DNA of 5,490 nucleotides from NCBI GenBank assembly GCA_946480125.1, contig CAMLIY010000213.1, positions 1 to 5,490 of the forward strand, given 5' to 3'. The position numbers and the translations under genes were made by a program. The notes beneath the pieces are model-generated. The model made no database searches. It was given only the letters and a program-made list of their open reading frames with translations, and was not told the DNA's origin. Of this stretch, positions 1 through 5,490 are shown piece after piece. Numbering within the stretch: position 1 is the stretch's first letter; each line of letters opens with the position of its first letter. Source of the DNA: an uncultured Asticcacaulis sp. (GTDB lineage: Bacteria > Pseudomonadota > Alphaproteobacteria > Caulobacterales > Caulobacteraceae).

Positions 1-1338
1 TTCATCGGCCAGTGGAAAGTCGATCAGTGGGACCCGGATCGCCTGATCGGGCTCTACAAGGCCGCCGGCGCGAAATATTTCGTTTCGCTGGCCAATCACC
101 ACGATAATTTCGATATGTTCGATTCCAAGTATCAGGACTGGAACGCCACCAAACTCGGCCCGAAACGCGATGTCGTCGGCACCTGGGCCAAGGCGGCGCG
201 GGCGCAGGGCCTCAAGTTCGGCGTTTCCAACCATGGCGCCCACGCCTGGCACTGGTGGCAGACCGCCTATGGCTATGACGCCGAAGGGCCGGTGCGCGGC
301 CTGCGCTACGATGCCTATCGCCTCAAGAAAGAAGACGGCAAGGGCAAGTGGTGGGACGGCTATGACCCGCAGGAGCTTTATGTCGGGCCAGAAGGCGACA
401 TGGTGCCGCCGGACGGCATCACCACCATCAAGGCCATGCAGGATTACCACGACAGCCATTCCGGCCAGTGGCTGGAAACCGTGCCGCCGCATGATCCGTA
501 TTTCGTGAAAAAGTGGGCGCTGCGCCAGCAGGATCTGGTCGATAAATACCAGCCGGACCTGATCTATTTTGACGACACCACCCTGCCGCTTGAACAGGCC
601 GGCCTCGACGCCGCCGCCTATTATTATAATTCGAGCTATAAGTGGCACGGCAAGCTTGATGTCGTGGCCACCGGCAAGAAACTCAATGACCAGCAACGCA
701 AAGCCATAACCGAGGATATCGAGCGCGGCTATTCCGACCATCTGCGCGAGATTCCGTGGCAGACCTGCACCTGCATCGGCAACTGGCACTACGACCGACC
801 GCTTTATGAGCGCAATGGCTACAAGACGGCGAAAGACGTCATCCAGCGCCTGGCAGATGTGGTGGCGAAGAACGGCAATATGCTGCTGAGCATTCCGGTG
901 CGCGGCAATGGCTCGATCGACGAGAAGGAAGAGAAGATCCTGGCCGACGTGACGTCGTGGATGGCGGTCAATAGCGAGGCGATTTTCGCCACGCGGCCGT
1001 GGGATATCTTCGGCGAGGGCCCCTTCTCGCCGCCTTCCGAAGGCCATATGGATGAGAACAAGGCCAAACCCTTCAGCCATGAGGATATCCGCTTCACCAC
1101 GAAAGCAGGCGCCTTGTATGCGCTGGTGCAGGACTGGCCGGAGAATGGTTTCGTTCAGGTCTATTCGATGGCCGAGGGCTCGCCGCAGCGTAAGGGGACG
1201 ATCGAAAAGGTCGAACTGCTGGGCTATGCGGAGCCGCTGAAATTCGAGCTTGGCATGGATGGTCTGAGCGTGAAGCTGCCGGACGTGAAACCGGCCTTTA
1301 CGCCGGTGCTGAAGATTACGGGGTCGGGGCTGGTGTAA
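1..1338 (+). CDS. Alpha-L-fucosidase, GH29 family (5' end outside window)
   Basis: Glycoside hydrolase that removes terminal alpha-L-fucose from glycans with retention of configuration; GH29 enzymes are usually exported, but the N-terminus is missing so no signal peptide can be checked. The frame is open from base 1; 445 residues are visible, and roughly 100 (signal peptide, start of the barrel) are probably missing by comparison with the family. Counting codons from base 1: AGAKYFVSLANHHDNF at 22-37 contains the conserved HHD substrate-pocket motif; SNHGAHAWHW follows at 76-85; PDLIYFDD at 185-192 matches the nucleophile strand, with Asp191 (bases 571-573) the expected nucleophile. ERG at 241-243 and PWQTCTCIGNW at 252-262 precede NGNMLLSIP at 291-299, a typical end-of-barrel signature. 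From about 320 to 445 is the C-terminal beta-sandwich, including DIRFTTK. The Met at base 115 is internal and is not the start. The acid/base residue cannot be assigned with certainty; the Glu of ERG is a candidate. The family call is secure; the natural substrate is unknown. Confidence 0.95.
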   Translation, partial: FIGQWKVDQWDPDRLIGLYKAAGAKYFVSLANHHDNFDMFDSKYQDWNATKLGPKRDVVGTWAKAARAQGLKFGVSNHGAHAWHWWQTAYGYDAEGPVRGLRYDAYRLKKEDGKGKWWDGYDPQELYVGPEGDMVPPDGITTIKAMQDYHDSHSGQWLETVPPHDPYFVKKWALRQQDLVDKYQPDLIYFDDTTLPLEQAGLDAAAYYYNSSYKWHGKLDVVATGKKLNDQQRKAITEDIERGYSDHLREIPWQTCTCIGNWHYDRPLYERNGYKTAKDVIQRLADVVAKNGNMLLSIPVRGNGSIDEKEEKILADVTSWMAVNSEAIFATRPWDIFGEGPFSPPSEGHMDENKAKPFSHEDIRFTTKAGALYALVQDWPENGFVQVYSMAEGSPQRKGTIEKVELLGYAEPLKFELGMDGLSVKLPDVKPAFTPVLKITGSGLV

Positions 1339-1341
1339 CCC

Positions 1342-1370
1342 CCTCCTCCCCCGCTTTGCAGGGGAGGAGG
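1342..1370. repeat. Perfect 10-bp GC-rich inverted repeat (palindromic intergenic element)
   Basis: Left arm CCTCCTCCCC (1342-1351) and right arm GGGGAGGAGG (1361-1370) are exact reverse complements around the 9-base loop CGCTTTGCA, in which GC/GC can add two more pairs. It lies 3 bases after the fucosidase stop codon. No T-run follows on either strand (AAATATG to the right, GGGTTACACC to the left on the minus strand), so it is not a canonical intrinsic terminator. It could act as an mRNA 3'-end stabiliser or be one copy of a dispersed REP-like palindrome. The right arm plus AAATATG also mimics a ribosome-binding site and start codon, but no meaningful reading frame follows. Confidence 0.75.
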
Positions 1371-1413
1371 AAATATGATTGTTAACCTCAGCGCACAGAA
1401 AATCATTCCGTTA

Positions 1414-1455
1414 AAAGCAAAAACCCCGCGATCGGTGATCGCAGGGTTTCATTTT
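1414..1455 (-). terminator. Intrinsic terminator of pstS, possibly bidirectional
   Basis: Bases 1421-1426 (AAACCC) and 1428-1433 (GCGATC) pair with 1444-1449 (GGGTTT) and 1437-1442 (GATCGC), leaving a GGT loop and one C/A mismatch: 12 pairs in 29 bases. On the minus strand the stem begins 20 bases after the pstS stop codon and runs into GGGGTTTTTGCTTTT, a strong U-tract. On the plus strand it ends GGGTTTCATTTT, a weaker but usable U-tract, so it may also stop readthrough from the fucosidase gene. Confidence 0.85.
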
Positions 1456-1469
1456 GGAATGCGCGAAAC

Positions 1470-2534
1470 TTACTGTGCGGTATAGACCGGCTTGCCATTT
1501 GCCTGGATCGCCGACCATTGCTGGCGAACCGTGGCTTTAACCGAGTCGGGCATCGGCACATAGTCGAGGCTGGCGGCATCGCCATCACCCGACTTGTAGG
1601 CCCAGTCGAAGAACTTCAGCACGGCGGCGCCCTTGGCGGCGTCGGTCTGGGCCTTATGGACCAGGATAAAGGTAGCGCCGGTCAGCGGCCAGGCATCGGC
1701 GCCCGGTTGATCAAGCAGCAGGATGTAATTGCCCGGCGCCTTGGTCCAGTCGGCGCTGGATGCCGCGGAGGCGAAAGCGGCGGCTTCGGGAGCGGGGAAA
1801 TTACCGGCCTTGTTCTTCAAGAGGGCATAGGTGCCGCCATTCTTTTTGGCATAGGCGTATTCGACATAGCCGATCGAACCGGCCGTTTGCTTGACGAAAG
1901 CGGCGACGCCATCATTGCCCTTGCCGCCCACGCCGACCGGCCATTCAACCGCATCAGAGCCGCCGACCTTCGATTGCCATTCCGGCGATTGCGATGACAG
2001 ATAGGTGGTGAAGAGGAATGATGTGCCGGAGCCATCGGAACGGTGAACCACTGTGATGGGCAGGGCCGGGATTTTGAGACCGGGATTTAATGCCGTGATC
2101 GCTGGATCGTTCCAGCTCGTGACCTTGCCGAGGAAAATATCGGCCAGCAGCGGACCGCTCAGCTTGAGCTTACCCGGCTCGACACCCGCCAGGTTGACCA
2201 GGGGCACGATGCCGCCCATGACGGCCGGGAACTGATAGAGGCCGTTCTTGTCCAGGTCCTCCGGCTTCAGCGGCTTGTCGCTGGCGCCGAAATCCACTGT
2301 GCCGGCTTCGATCTGCTTGATGCCGCCGCCGGAACCGATGGCCTGGTAATTCAGCGCCGTGCCGGTCTCGGTCTTGTACTTCGCGGCCCAGGCGGCATAG
2401 AGCGGCGCCGGGAAGGTGGCGCCGGCGCCAGAAATCGCATTGGCGGCGGGGGCAGACGCATCGCCGGCGGGCTTCGACGGGCTGCAGGCGGCAAGTGCCA
2501 GAATGAGGGTGAACGCGAGAACCGGCTTGAACAT
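1470..2534 (-). CDS. pstS: Phosphate ABC transporter substrate-binding lipoprotein PstS
   Basis: Captures inorganic phosphate in the periplasm and delivers it to the PstCAB permease; in many bacteria Pst also feeds phosphate status to PhoR/PhoU. The protein is 354 residues, normal for the family. Residues 1-17 form a lipoprotein signal ending in lipobox LAAC, so the mature protein starts at Cys17 and should be membrane-anchored, unlike soluble E. coli PstS. The body aligns closely with remembered E. coli PstS: SGAGATFPAPLY at 35-46, YQAIGSGGG at 63-71, VDFGASDKPL at 80-89, RSDGSGTSF at 165-173, GGKGNDGVAAFV and GYVEYAYAKKN further on. The phosphate ligands are all present at a constant offset of 30: Thr40, Phe41, Ser68, Asp86, Arg165, Ser169, Gly170, Thr171. 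A GGAG ribosome-binding site (2541-2544) lies 6 bases before the ATG. No pstC/A/B follows; a terminator does, so the gene is monocistronic. The Pho-box-like element upstream suggests induction by phosphate starvation. Confidence 0.97.
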   Translation of the reverse strand: MFKPVLAFTLILALAACSPSKPAGDASAPAANAISGAGATFPAPLYAAWAAKYKTETGTALNYQAIGSGGGIKQIEAGTVDFGASDKPLKPEDLDKNGLYQFPAVMGGIVPLVNLAGVEPGKLKLSGPLLADIFLGKVTSWNDPAITALNPGLKIPALPITVVHRSDGSGTSFLFTTYLSSQSPEWQSKVGGSDAVEWPVGVGGKGNDGVAAFVKQTAGSIGYVEYAYAKKNGGTYALLKNKAGNFPAPEAAAFASAASSADWTKAPGNYILLLDQPGADAWPLTGATFILVHKAQTDAAKGAAVLKFFDWAYKSGDGDAASLDYVPMPDSVKATVRQQWSAIQANGKPVYTAQ

Positions 2535-2551
2535 GGCTATCTCCAGTTTTT

Positions 2552-2585
2552 CAAATAGCGTCAGTTATGACTGCAATTGTGACAG
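2552..2585 (-). promoter_or_regulatory. Pho-box-like repeat and -10 of the pstS promoter
   Basis: Read on the minus strand, CTGTCAC (2585-2579) is followed by CAGTCAT (2573-2567), resembling two half-sites of the PhoB consensus CTGTCAT with one mismatch each. Nine bases further is TATTTG (2557-2552), which could be the -10, the arrangement expected when PhoB replaces the -35. The start point would then lie just upstream of the pstS ribosome-binding site, giving a very short leader. The repeat period is 12 bases rather than the classical 11, which lowers confidence. Position upstream of pstS supports the assignment; PhoB binding itself is inference. Confidence 0.5.
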
Positions 2586-2622
2586 CTGTGCCAATACCGT
2601 ATAAAGATAAGCTCTGCAATTG
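2571..2622 (+). repeat. Direct repeat of CTGCAATTG flanking the rightward promoter
   Basis: The 9-mer CTGCAATTG occurs at 2571-2579 and again at 2614-2622, start to start 43 bases, close to four helical turns. One copy abuts the -35 and the other sits just after the predicted start point of the lipoprotein gene. This placement would suit a pair of operators, but a 9-base match within a 123-base AT-rich region can also arise by chance. Confidence 0.4.
2577..2605 (+). promoter_or_regulatory. Sigma-70-type promoter for the divergent lipoprotein gene
   Basis: TTGTGA (2577-2582) and TATAAA (2600-2605) are separated by exactly 17 bases; matches to TTGACA/TATAAT are 4/6 and 5/6. The start point would be near 2612, leaving a leader of about 45 bases before the ATG at 2658. 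The -35 lies partly inside the Pho-box-like half-site 2579-2585 of the divergent pstS promoter, so one regulator bound there would affect both genes. Confidence 0.5.
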
Positions 2623-2657
2623 ATCCAGATATATAAGAAAACCGCAAGGGACGCATC

Positions 2658-3116
2658 ATGATCCGGAAATCTGTCATCGCGGGCCTGGCCCTGCTGGCCT
2701 TGGTGCAATGCTCTCCCAAACCCGCTCAAACACCACCGCCGGCCAGCATAAAACCCGTTGATTTCGGTTATAACCTCAATCTGCATATCAAGCCTGAAGC
2801 CGCAGCAAAGAGCAAAAACCTGACTATTGCCGCCAAGTATTACGGGCTGCCCCGTCCCGAGACGGCCAATCTAGCCACGGCCGCGGGCGTTATCGAATTC
2901 AATACGGATAAGGTTGACGTCAGCGCCGGGAACGCGACTGTACATATGACGGGCCGCGGCATGCCTAAGGATCGCTTACCGGATATTACCGGCGGTGCGC
3001 CTCTGGTGCAGATCACCGTGACCGATAAAGCCGGTTTGATCGGGTGCAGCGTTTTTCAGGACTATGTGAAGACCGCACAAGACAAACCAGTGGATATCTG
3101 GTGCGGACCCAAGTGA
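2658..3116 (+). CDS. Small putative lipoprotein of unknown function
   Basis: I do not recognise the family. The 152-residue product begins MIRKS with a hydrophobic stretch to lipobox LVQC, so Cys18 should be lipidated and the mature protein held at the membrane facing the periplasm. A Pro/Ala-rich linker (about 19-33) leads into a domain of alternating polar and hydrophobic residues, suggestive of a beta-rich fold: VDFGYNLNLHI at 34-44, NATVHMTGRG at 92-101, PLVQITVTDKAG at 116-127. Two cysteines, Cys130 and Cys149, near the C-terminus could form a disulfide. An AGGGA ribosome-binding site (2647-2651) lies 6 bases before the ATG, and a plausible promoter lies upstream, so the gene looks real and expressed. 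It diverges from pstS with a shared 123-bp control region, raising the possibility of phosphate-linked expression. Its stop codon is 4 bases from that of the convergent permease gene, and no terminator separates them. Confidence 0.85.
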   Translation: MIRKSVIAGLALLALVQCSPKPAQTPPPASIKPVDFGYNLNLHIKPEAAAKSKNLTIAAKYYGLPRPETANLATAAGVIEFNTDKVDVSAGNATVHMTGRGMPKDRLPDITGGAPLVQITVTDKAGLIGCSVFQDYVKTAQDKPVDIWCGPK

Positions 3117-3120
3117 TACG

Positions 3121-3966
3121 TCAGGCGCTGACCAGCTTGAACCCGACGAGGGTCAGAACGGCGGCCAGCAAACCGCGCAGTACTTTTTCAGGCACCTTGG
3201 CGGCAAACATCGAGCCGATGATGATGCCGGGTATAGAACCCACGAGCAGGGATATCAGCAAACTGAGGTCGACATTGCCGATAAAAAAATATCCCATGCC
3301 GGCCAAGAAGGTCAAAGGCACGGCATGAGCGATATCCGAACCGATAATCTTTACCGTCGGCAATTGCGGATAAAGCAGTATGAGGGCGGTAACGCCTAAA
3401 GCTCCGGCGCCGACCGACGACAGAGACACCAGGAATCCGAGCACTATCCCGGTCAGGACGGTGAGAATGGCGCGACGGCCGGTATGGAGCGGCTTGTGTT
3501 CGGCCTCGGCTTTTTCAAAGCGCTTTTCTGCCAGCCTGCGAATGACACCGCGCAGCAATAACAACGCCGCTGTTACGAACAGGGCATAGCCGAGCACATG
3601 GGTGATCAATGACGACAAGGTGGCCGACTTGCCGAAGTGATGCAGGGCATACAAGGTGGCCAGAGTGGCAGGAATGGAGCCAAGGCCCAGCAGGCCTACC
3701 ACCAACCAGTTGATCGTACTTTTCAAGCCGTGAATGACCGTGCCGAAACCTTTGGTAATCGAGGCATAGAGCAGATCAGTGCCGACGGCGGTGGCCGGGT
3801 GAATATGGAATAACAGCACCAGCAACGGCGTCATCAGCGATCCGCCGCCCACACCCGTCAAGCCGACAAGCGCACCGACCAATAGTCCTGAAAAGGAATA
3901 AAGTGGATTTATATGAATATCCGAGACCAGATTCGTCAGGTAGGCGGGCAGGTCGAACTGGGTCAT
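3121..3966 (-). CDS. TauE/SafE-family (DUF81) anion permease
   Basis: Inner-membrane permease of the family that includes sulfite and sulfonate-related exporters; the substrate cannot be told from sequence or context. With the start at 3966 the protein has 281 residues. It shows the family's internal duplication: GLLVGALVGLTGVGGG (27-42) is echoed by LTGIVLGFLVSLSSVGAGAL (171-190), each followed by a hydrophobic span. Other hydrophobic segments lie at roughly 44-56, 87-108, 121-140, 212-230, 233-255 and 264-280, giving about eight spans, with a charged loop (141-165) joining the halves. GTDLLYASITKGFG (62-75) and GSDIAHAVPLTFLAG (209-223) are the matching post-repeat motifs. The frame also opens at an ATG at 4023 and a TTG at 4038. 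I chose 3966 because the extra residues are Cys/Arg-rich and unlike the family N-terminus, and neither upstream start has a visible ribosome-binding site; 3966 has only a weak GGGACAG. It follows the acetyltransferase gene by 105 bases on the same strand and may be weakly cotranscribed. Confidence 0.9.
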   Translation of the reverse strand: MTQFDLPAYLTNLVSDIHINPLYSFSGLLVGALVGLTGVGGGSLMTPLLVLLFHIHPATAVGTDLLYASITKGFGTVIHGLKSTINWLVVGLLGLGSIPATLATLYALHHFGKSATLSSLITHVLGYALFVTAALLLLRGVIRRLAEKRFEKAEAEHKPLHTGRRAILTVLTGIVLGFLVSLSSVGAGALGVTALILLYPQLPTVKIIGSDIAHAVPLTFLAGMGYFFIGNVDLSLLISLLVGSIPGIIIGSMFAAKVPEKVLRGLLAAVLTLVGFKLVSA

Positions 3967-4010
3967 GAAGCAGCGGCTGTCCCGTATAGGCTGAGCTTTT
4001 CGTGAAGGGC

Positions 4011-4038
4011 AGCATAGAGGCATGGCTGACAGAGACAA
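4011..4038 (-). promoter_or_regulatory. Possible promoter of the TauE/SafE permease gene
   Basis: On the minus strand TTGTCT (4038-4033) and TATGCT (4016-4011) are 16 bases apart, each matching the sigma-70 consensus at about 4 of 6 positions. A transcript starting near 4004 would contain the ATG at 3966 but neither upstream start, which agrees with the chosen start. The boxes are weak and were found only by eye. Confidence 0.3.
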
Positions 4039-4071
4039 ATGAAATTATTTGGCCTCACCCATTAGAGGGAC

Positions 4072-5193
4072 TTATTCGGCGGCTACCGCCAGCTTCCGGC
4101 GGATTGTTTTGGATGCAGGCGGTGTACGCGTGGTCATGAACAGATCGCCATCGAAAGGGGTCGGCATCCAGCCGTTTATATCCGGTGCTTGCGCCGTCAG
4201 GTGAATGTGGGCATGTGCCCAGCCGCCTTCCCGCCTCGCCGATCGGGCATAGGGGCCCAACTGATCAAGCAGATATGGATTGACCATGGTCAGGCGCAGT
4301 TTGGCCGCACCCCGTGCACGCGCGGCCGCTATCAGGGCGGTCATCAAGGCCGGCACGGCTTGCGGGGCATCGGCCAGGGCCACAAGGTCGATAATCTCCA
4401 GCACCAGCGGCTCAATGGGATTTTCTTTGGCAAACATGGCGCAGCCATAACCACAAATCTCACCGTCGTGCTCATATTTAAAGATCAGGGGGCGCAGGTT
4501 CTGGTCGGGATCCCCCAGGCGCCAGCGTTGAATTTCCGCGCTGCGATCGGCCATCAGCCGGCCTTCGCTTCTCAACTTTCGCCAGAAACGGTCATAGGTA
4601 TCGCCGAAATCGGTTAGCTGTGTGACGCCAGCCGGCAAAGCCGCTGGTTTTTCACGCCACAGGCGTGACGGGAGCAGTCGTTCGCCGATAGACCGCGCCA
4701 GCTTAGGATGCGGCTCCAGCCCCCGGCGCAGCGCATGGCTCATCAGACAGGTAAACGGGTTTATGACCCAGGCCAGCTTTATATGCGCCGTGGCCGCTGG
4801 ATGGGCAATAAAGCCAAAACGACCATAGAGCTTGTGCGACAGAATATTGGCGTTCAACGTATAGCAGGCAAAAAAACCGGCATGTGCCAGAATGCGTTTG
4901 ATCATATGCCGGCTGGCACCCCGCATCTCCGGAGAGACGACGAGCGAATGCCCCGTCAGGCCGTAAAAGCAGTTATCGCCCAGCCAAAACCGTTGAGCCA
5001 TGGCGCCAAGAACTACTTTGACCTCACCCTGTTCATCTTCATAGACCCAGCCCTGCGGGGCCTGCCTGTCCTTAAGCACCGGATTGGCGTGCAGCCAACC
5101 CCATCCGGCTTCAGAACGCGTCGGCCACCATACGGATTTCCACAAGGCATTAACCCCGTCATGATCCGCAGGCTCAATTTCGCGCACCGCCAT
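4072..5193 (-). CDS. Two-domain GNAT-like N-acyltransferase
   Basis: Probably a cytoplasmic acyl-CoA-dependent N-acyltransferase; substrate unknown. The 373-residue length is about twice a single GNAT domain, and two GNAT-like halves can be traced. N-terminal half (1-145): opening REIEPADHDGVNALWKSV at 4-21 is typical of GNAT strand 1/helix 1; GLTGHSLVVSPEMRGASRHM at 78-97 resembles motif A, with RGAS in place of the usual Q/RxxGxG/A pyrophosphate loop; NANILSHKLYGRFGF at 114-128 resembles motif B. C-terminal half (about 195-355): FKYEHDGEICGYGCAMF at 238-254 and EIIDLVALADAPQAVPALM at 266-284 resemble strands beta4-beta5 with the following helix, then MVNPYLLDQLGPY. The tail GWMPTPFDGD (341-350) recalls the end of GNAT proteins in polysaccharide clusters, but that resemblance comes from memory. 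A GAGGAG ribosome-binding site (5207-5202) lies 8 bases before the ATG, so the start is well supported. No partner gene indicates the substrate. No strong terminator separates it from the downstream permease gene. Confidence 0.8.
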   Translation of the reverse strand: MAVREIEPADHDGVNALWKSVWWPTRSEAGWGWLHANPVLKDRQAPQGWVYEDEQGEVKVVLGAMAQRFWLGDNCFYGLTGHSLVVSPEMRGASRHMIKRILAHAGFFACYTLNANILSHKLYGRFGFIAHPAATAHIKLAWVINPFTCLMSHALRRGLEPHPKLARSIGERLLPSRLWREKPAALPAGVTQLTDFGDTYDRFWRKLRSEGRLMADRSAEIQRWRLGDPDQNLRPLIFKYEHDGEICGYGCAMFAKENPIEPLVLEIIDLVALADAPQAVPALMTALIAAARARGAAKLRLTMVNPYLLDQLGPYARSARREGGWAHAHIHLTAQAPDINGWMPTPFDGDLFMTTRTPPASKTIRRKLAVAAE

Positions 5194-5335
5194 GCGACTG
5201 ACTCCTCAAATATACACGCGGGCACAATAACAACTTAAAGTTTTAATTTGATGAATTTTCAGCCCTGATAATAATTGGCCTGATGACCAGGCTTAATATC
5301 CGGCTGGTAAAAGTCTGTGCGCCGCCGCGATGGTG

Positions 5336-5490
5336 TTATGAAAGCTGACCGTCTTCGATCTTGCGACGCAGCTCCTCCGGGCGGAAGGGCTTGGCAATAT
5401 AATCATCCATGCCGACCCACAGGCAGCGTTCACGAGCACCGGCCAGGGCATGGGCGGTCATACCTATAATACGCACACGTCCACGGTCCT
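5336..5490 (-). CDS. Response-regulator receiver domain, C-terminal end (probable hybrid histidine kinase; 5' end outside window)
   Basis: Only the last 50 residues are visible, ending at the TAA at 5338-5336. They read through RIIGMTAHAL, RERCLWVGMDDYIAKPF and RPEELRRKIED, the classic beta4-alpha4-beta5-alpha5 end of a receiver domain. The conserved switch Thr (MTA, residue 11 of the visible part) and the conserved Lys (AKPF, residue 33) are both present; the phosphoacceptor Asp lies outside the window. The domain ends within about 15 residues of the stop, so no DNA-binding output domain follows. The MTAHA...GMDDYIAKP wording is most often seen in receiver domains at the C-terminus of hybrid sensor kinases, but a stand-alone receiver or a multi-receiver protein is also possible. 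The stop lies 142 bases upstream of the acetyltransferase start on the same strand. Confidence 0.9.
   Translation of the reverse strand, partial: DRGRVRIIGMTAHALAGARERCLWVGMDDYIAKPFRPEELRRKIEDGQLS

Noticed and set aside
819..1100. Minus-strand open frame of 93 codons inside the fucosidase gene
   Set aside because: It is antisense to conserved GH29 motifs and has no independent support.
1361..1420. GGGGAGGAGGAAATATG as a ribosome-binding site and start of a small plus-strand gene
   Set aside because: The purine run is the right arm of the palindrome. Read from the ATG at 1374, the frame meets TAA at 1383-1385 after only three codons.
1518..1997. Open frame of 159 codons on the plus strand opposite pstS
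   Set aside because: It lies wholly antisense to an unambiguous pstS and has low-complexity Gly/Ala/Ile-rich content with no recognisable motif, as expected of a mirror frame in GC-rich DNA.
4039..4071. CCTC...GAGG pairing after the acetyltransferase stop codon as a terminator
   Set aside because: It has a four-base stem with a large loop and no T-run.
5209..5214. TATATT on the minus strand as the -10 of the acetyltransferase gene
   Set aside because: Transcription would begin inside the ribosome-binding site at 5207-5202, and no acceptable -35 lies 16-18 bases upstream. The 142-base AT-rich gap probably holds the promoter, but I cannot place it.
4189..5238. Plus-strand open frames (4189-4617 and 4708-5238) opposite the acetyltransferase gene
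   Set aside because: Both mirror the well-supported minus-strand gene, have no ribosome-binding site that I can see, and their Arg/His/Gln-rich translations match no family.
5278..5292. Hairpin GCCTG-ATGAC-CAGGC between the receiver-domain gene and the acetyltransferase gene, as a terminator
   Set aside because: It has only 5 base pairs and is followed on the minus strand by CAATTATTATC, not a T-run; too weak to call.

Overview
The window looks like chromosomal DNA from a GC-rich alphaproteobacterium. A Caulobacterales member such as Caulobacter or Asticcacaulis is my best guess. The grounds are strong G/C preference at third codon positions, a stand-alone pstS, a secreted-glycan hydrolase and a CCTCCTCCCC-type intergenic palindrome. 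The genus is inference only. I see no mobile element, CRISPR array, tRNA or rRNA, and gene packing is dense.

Layout: (1) 1-1338, plus strand, is the 3' part of a GH29 alpha-L-fucosidase gene whose 5' end lies outside the window. (2) 1339-1469 is a convergent intergenic stretch with a perfect 10-bp GC-rich palindrome and, next to it, an intrinsic terminator that serves the facing pstS gene and may work in both directions. (3) 1470-2534, minus strand, encodes PstS, the phosphate-binding lipoprotein of the Pst ABC transporter, with no pstCAB beside it. (4) 2535-2657 is a compact divergent promoter region holding a Pho-box-like repeat, a good sigma-70-type promoter for the rightward gene, and a duplicated 9-mer. 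(5) 2658-3116, plus strand, encodes a small lipoprotein I cannot assign to a family. (6) 3121-3966, minus strand, encodes a TauE/SafE-family membrane permease that converges on the lipoprotein gene with 4 bases between the stop codons. (7) 4072-5193, minus strand, encodes a two-domain GNAT-like acetyltransferase. (8) 5336-5490, minus strand, is the C-terminal tail of a response-regulator receiver domain, probably from a hybrid histidine kinase.

The clearest functional link is in the centre. pstS and the unknown lipoprotein gene share one 123-bp control region, and the Pho-box-like element overlaps the -35 of the rightward promoter, so the lipoprotein may be phosphate-regulated. The other genes look like independent units. 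I did not find evidence of a wholly new multi-gene system. The best leads are the unknown lipoprotein with its shared control region and the tandem-GNAT protein.
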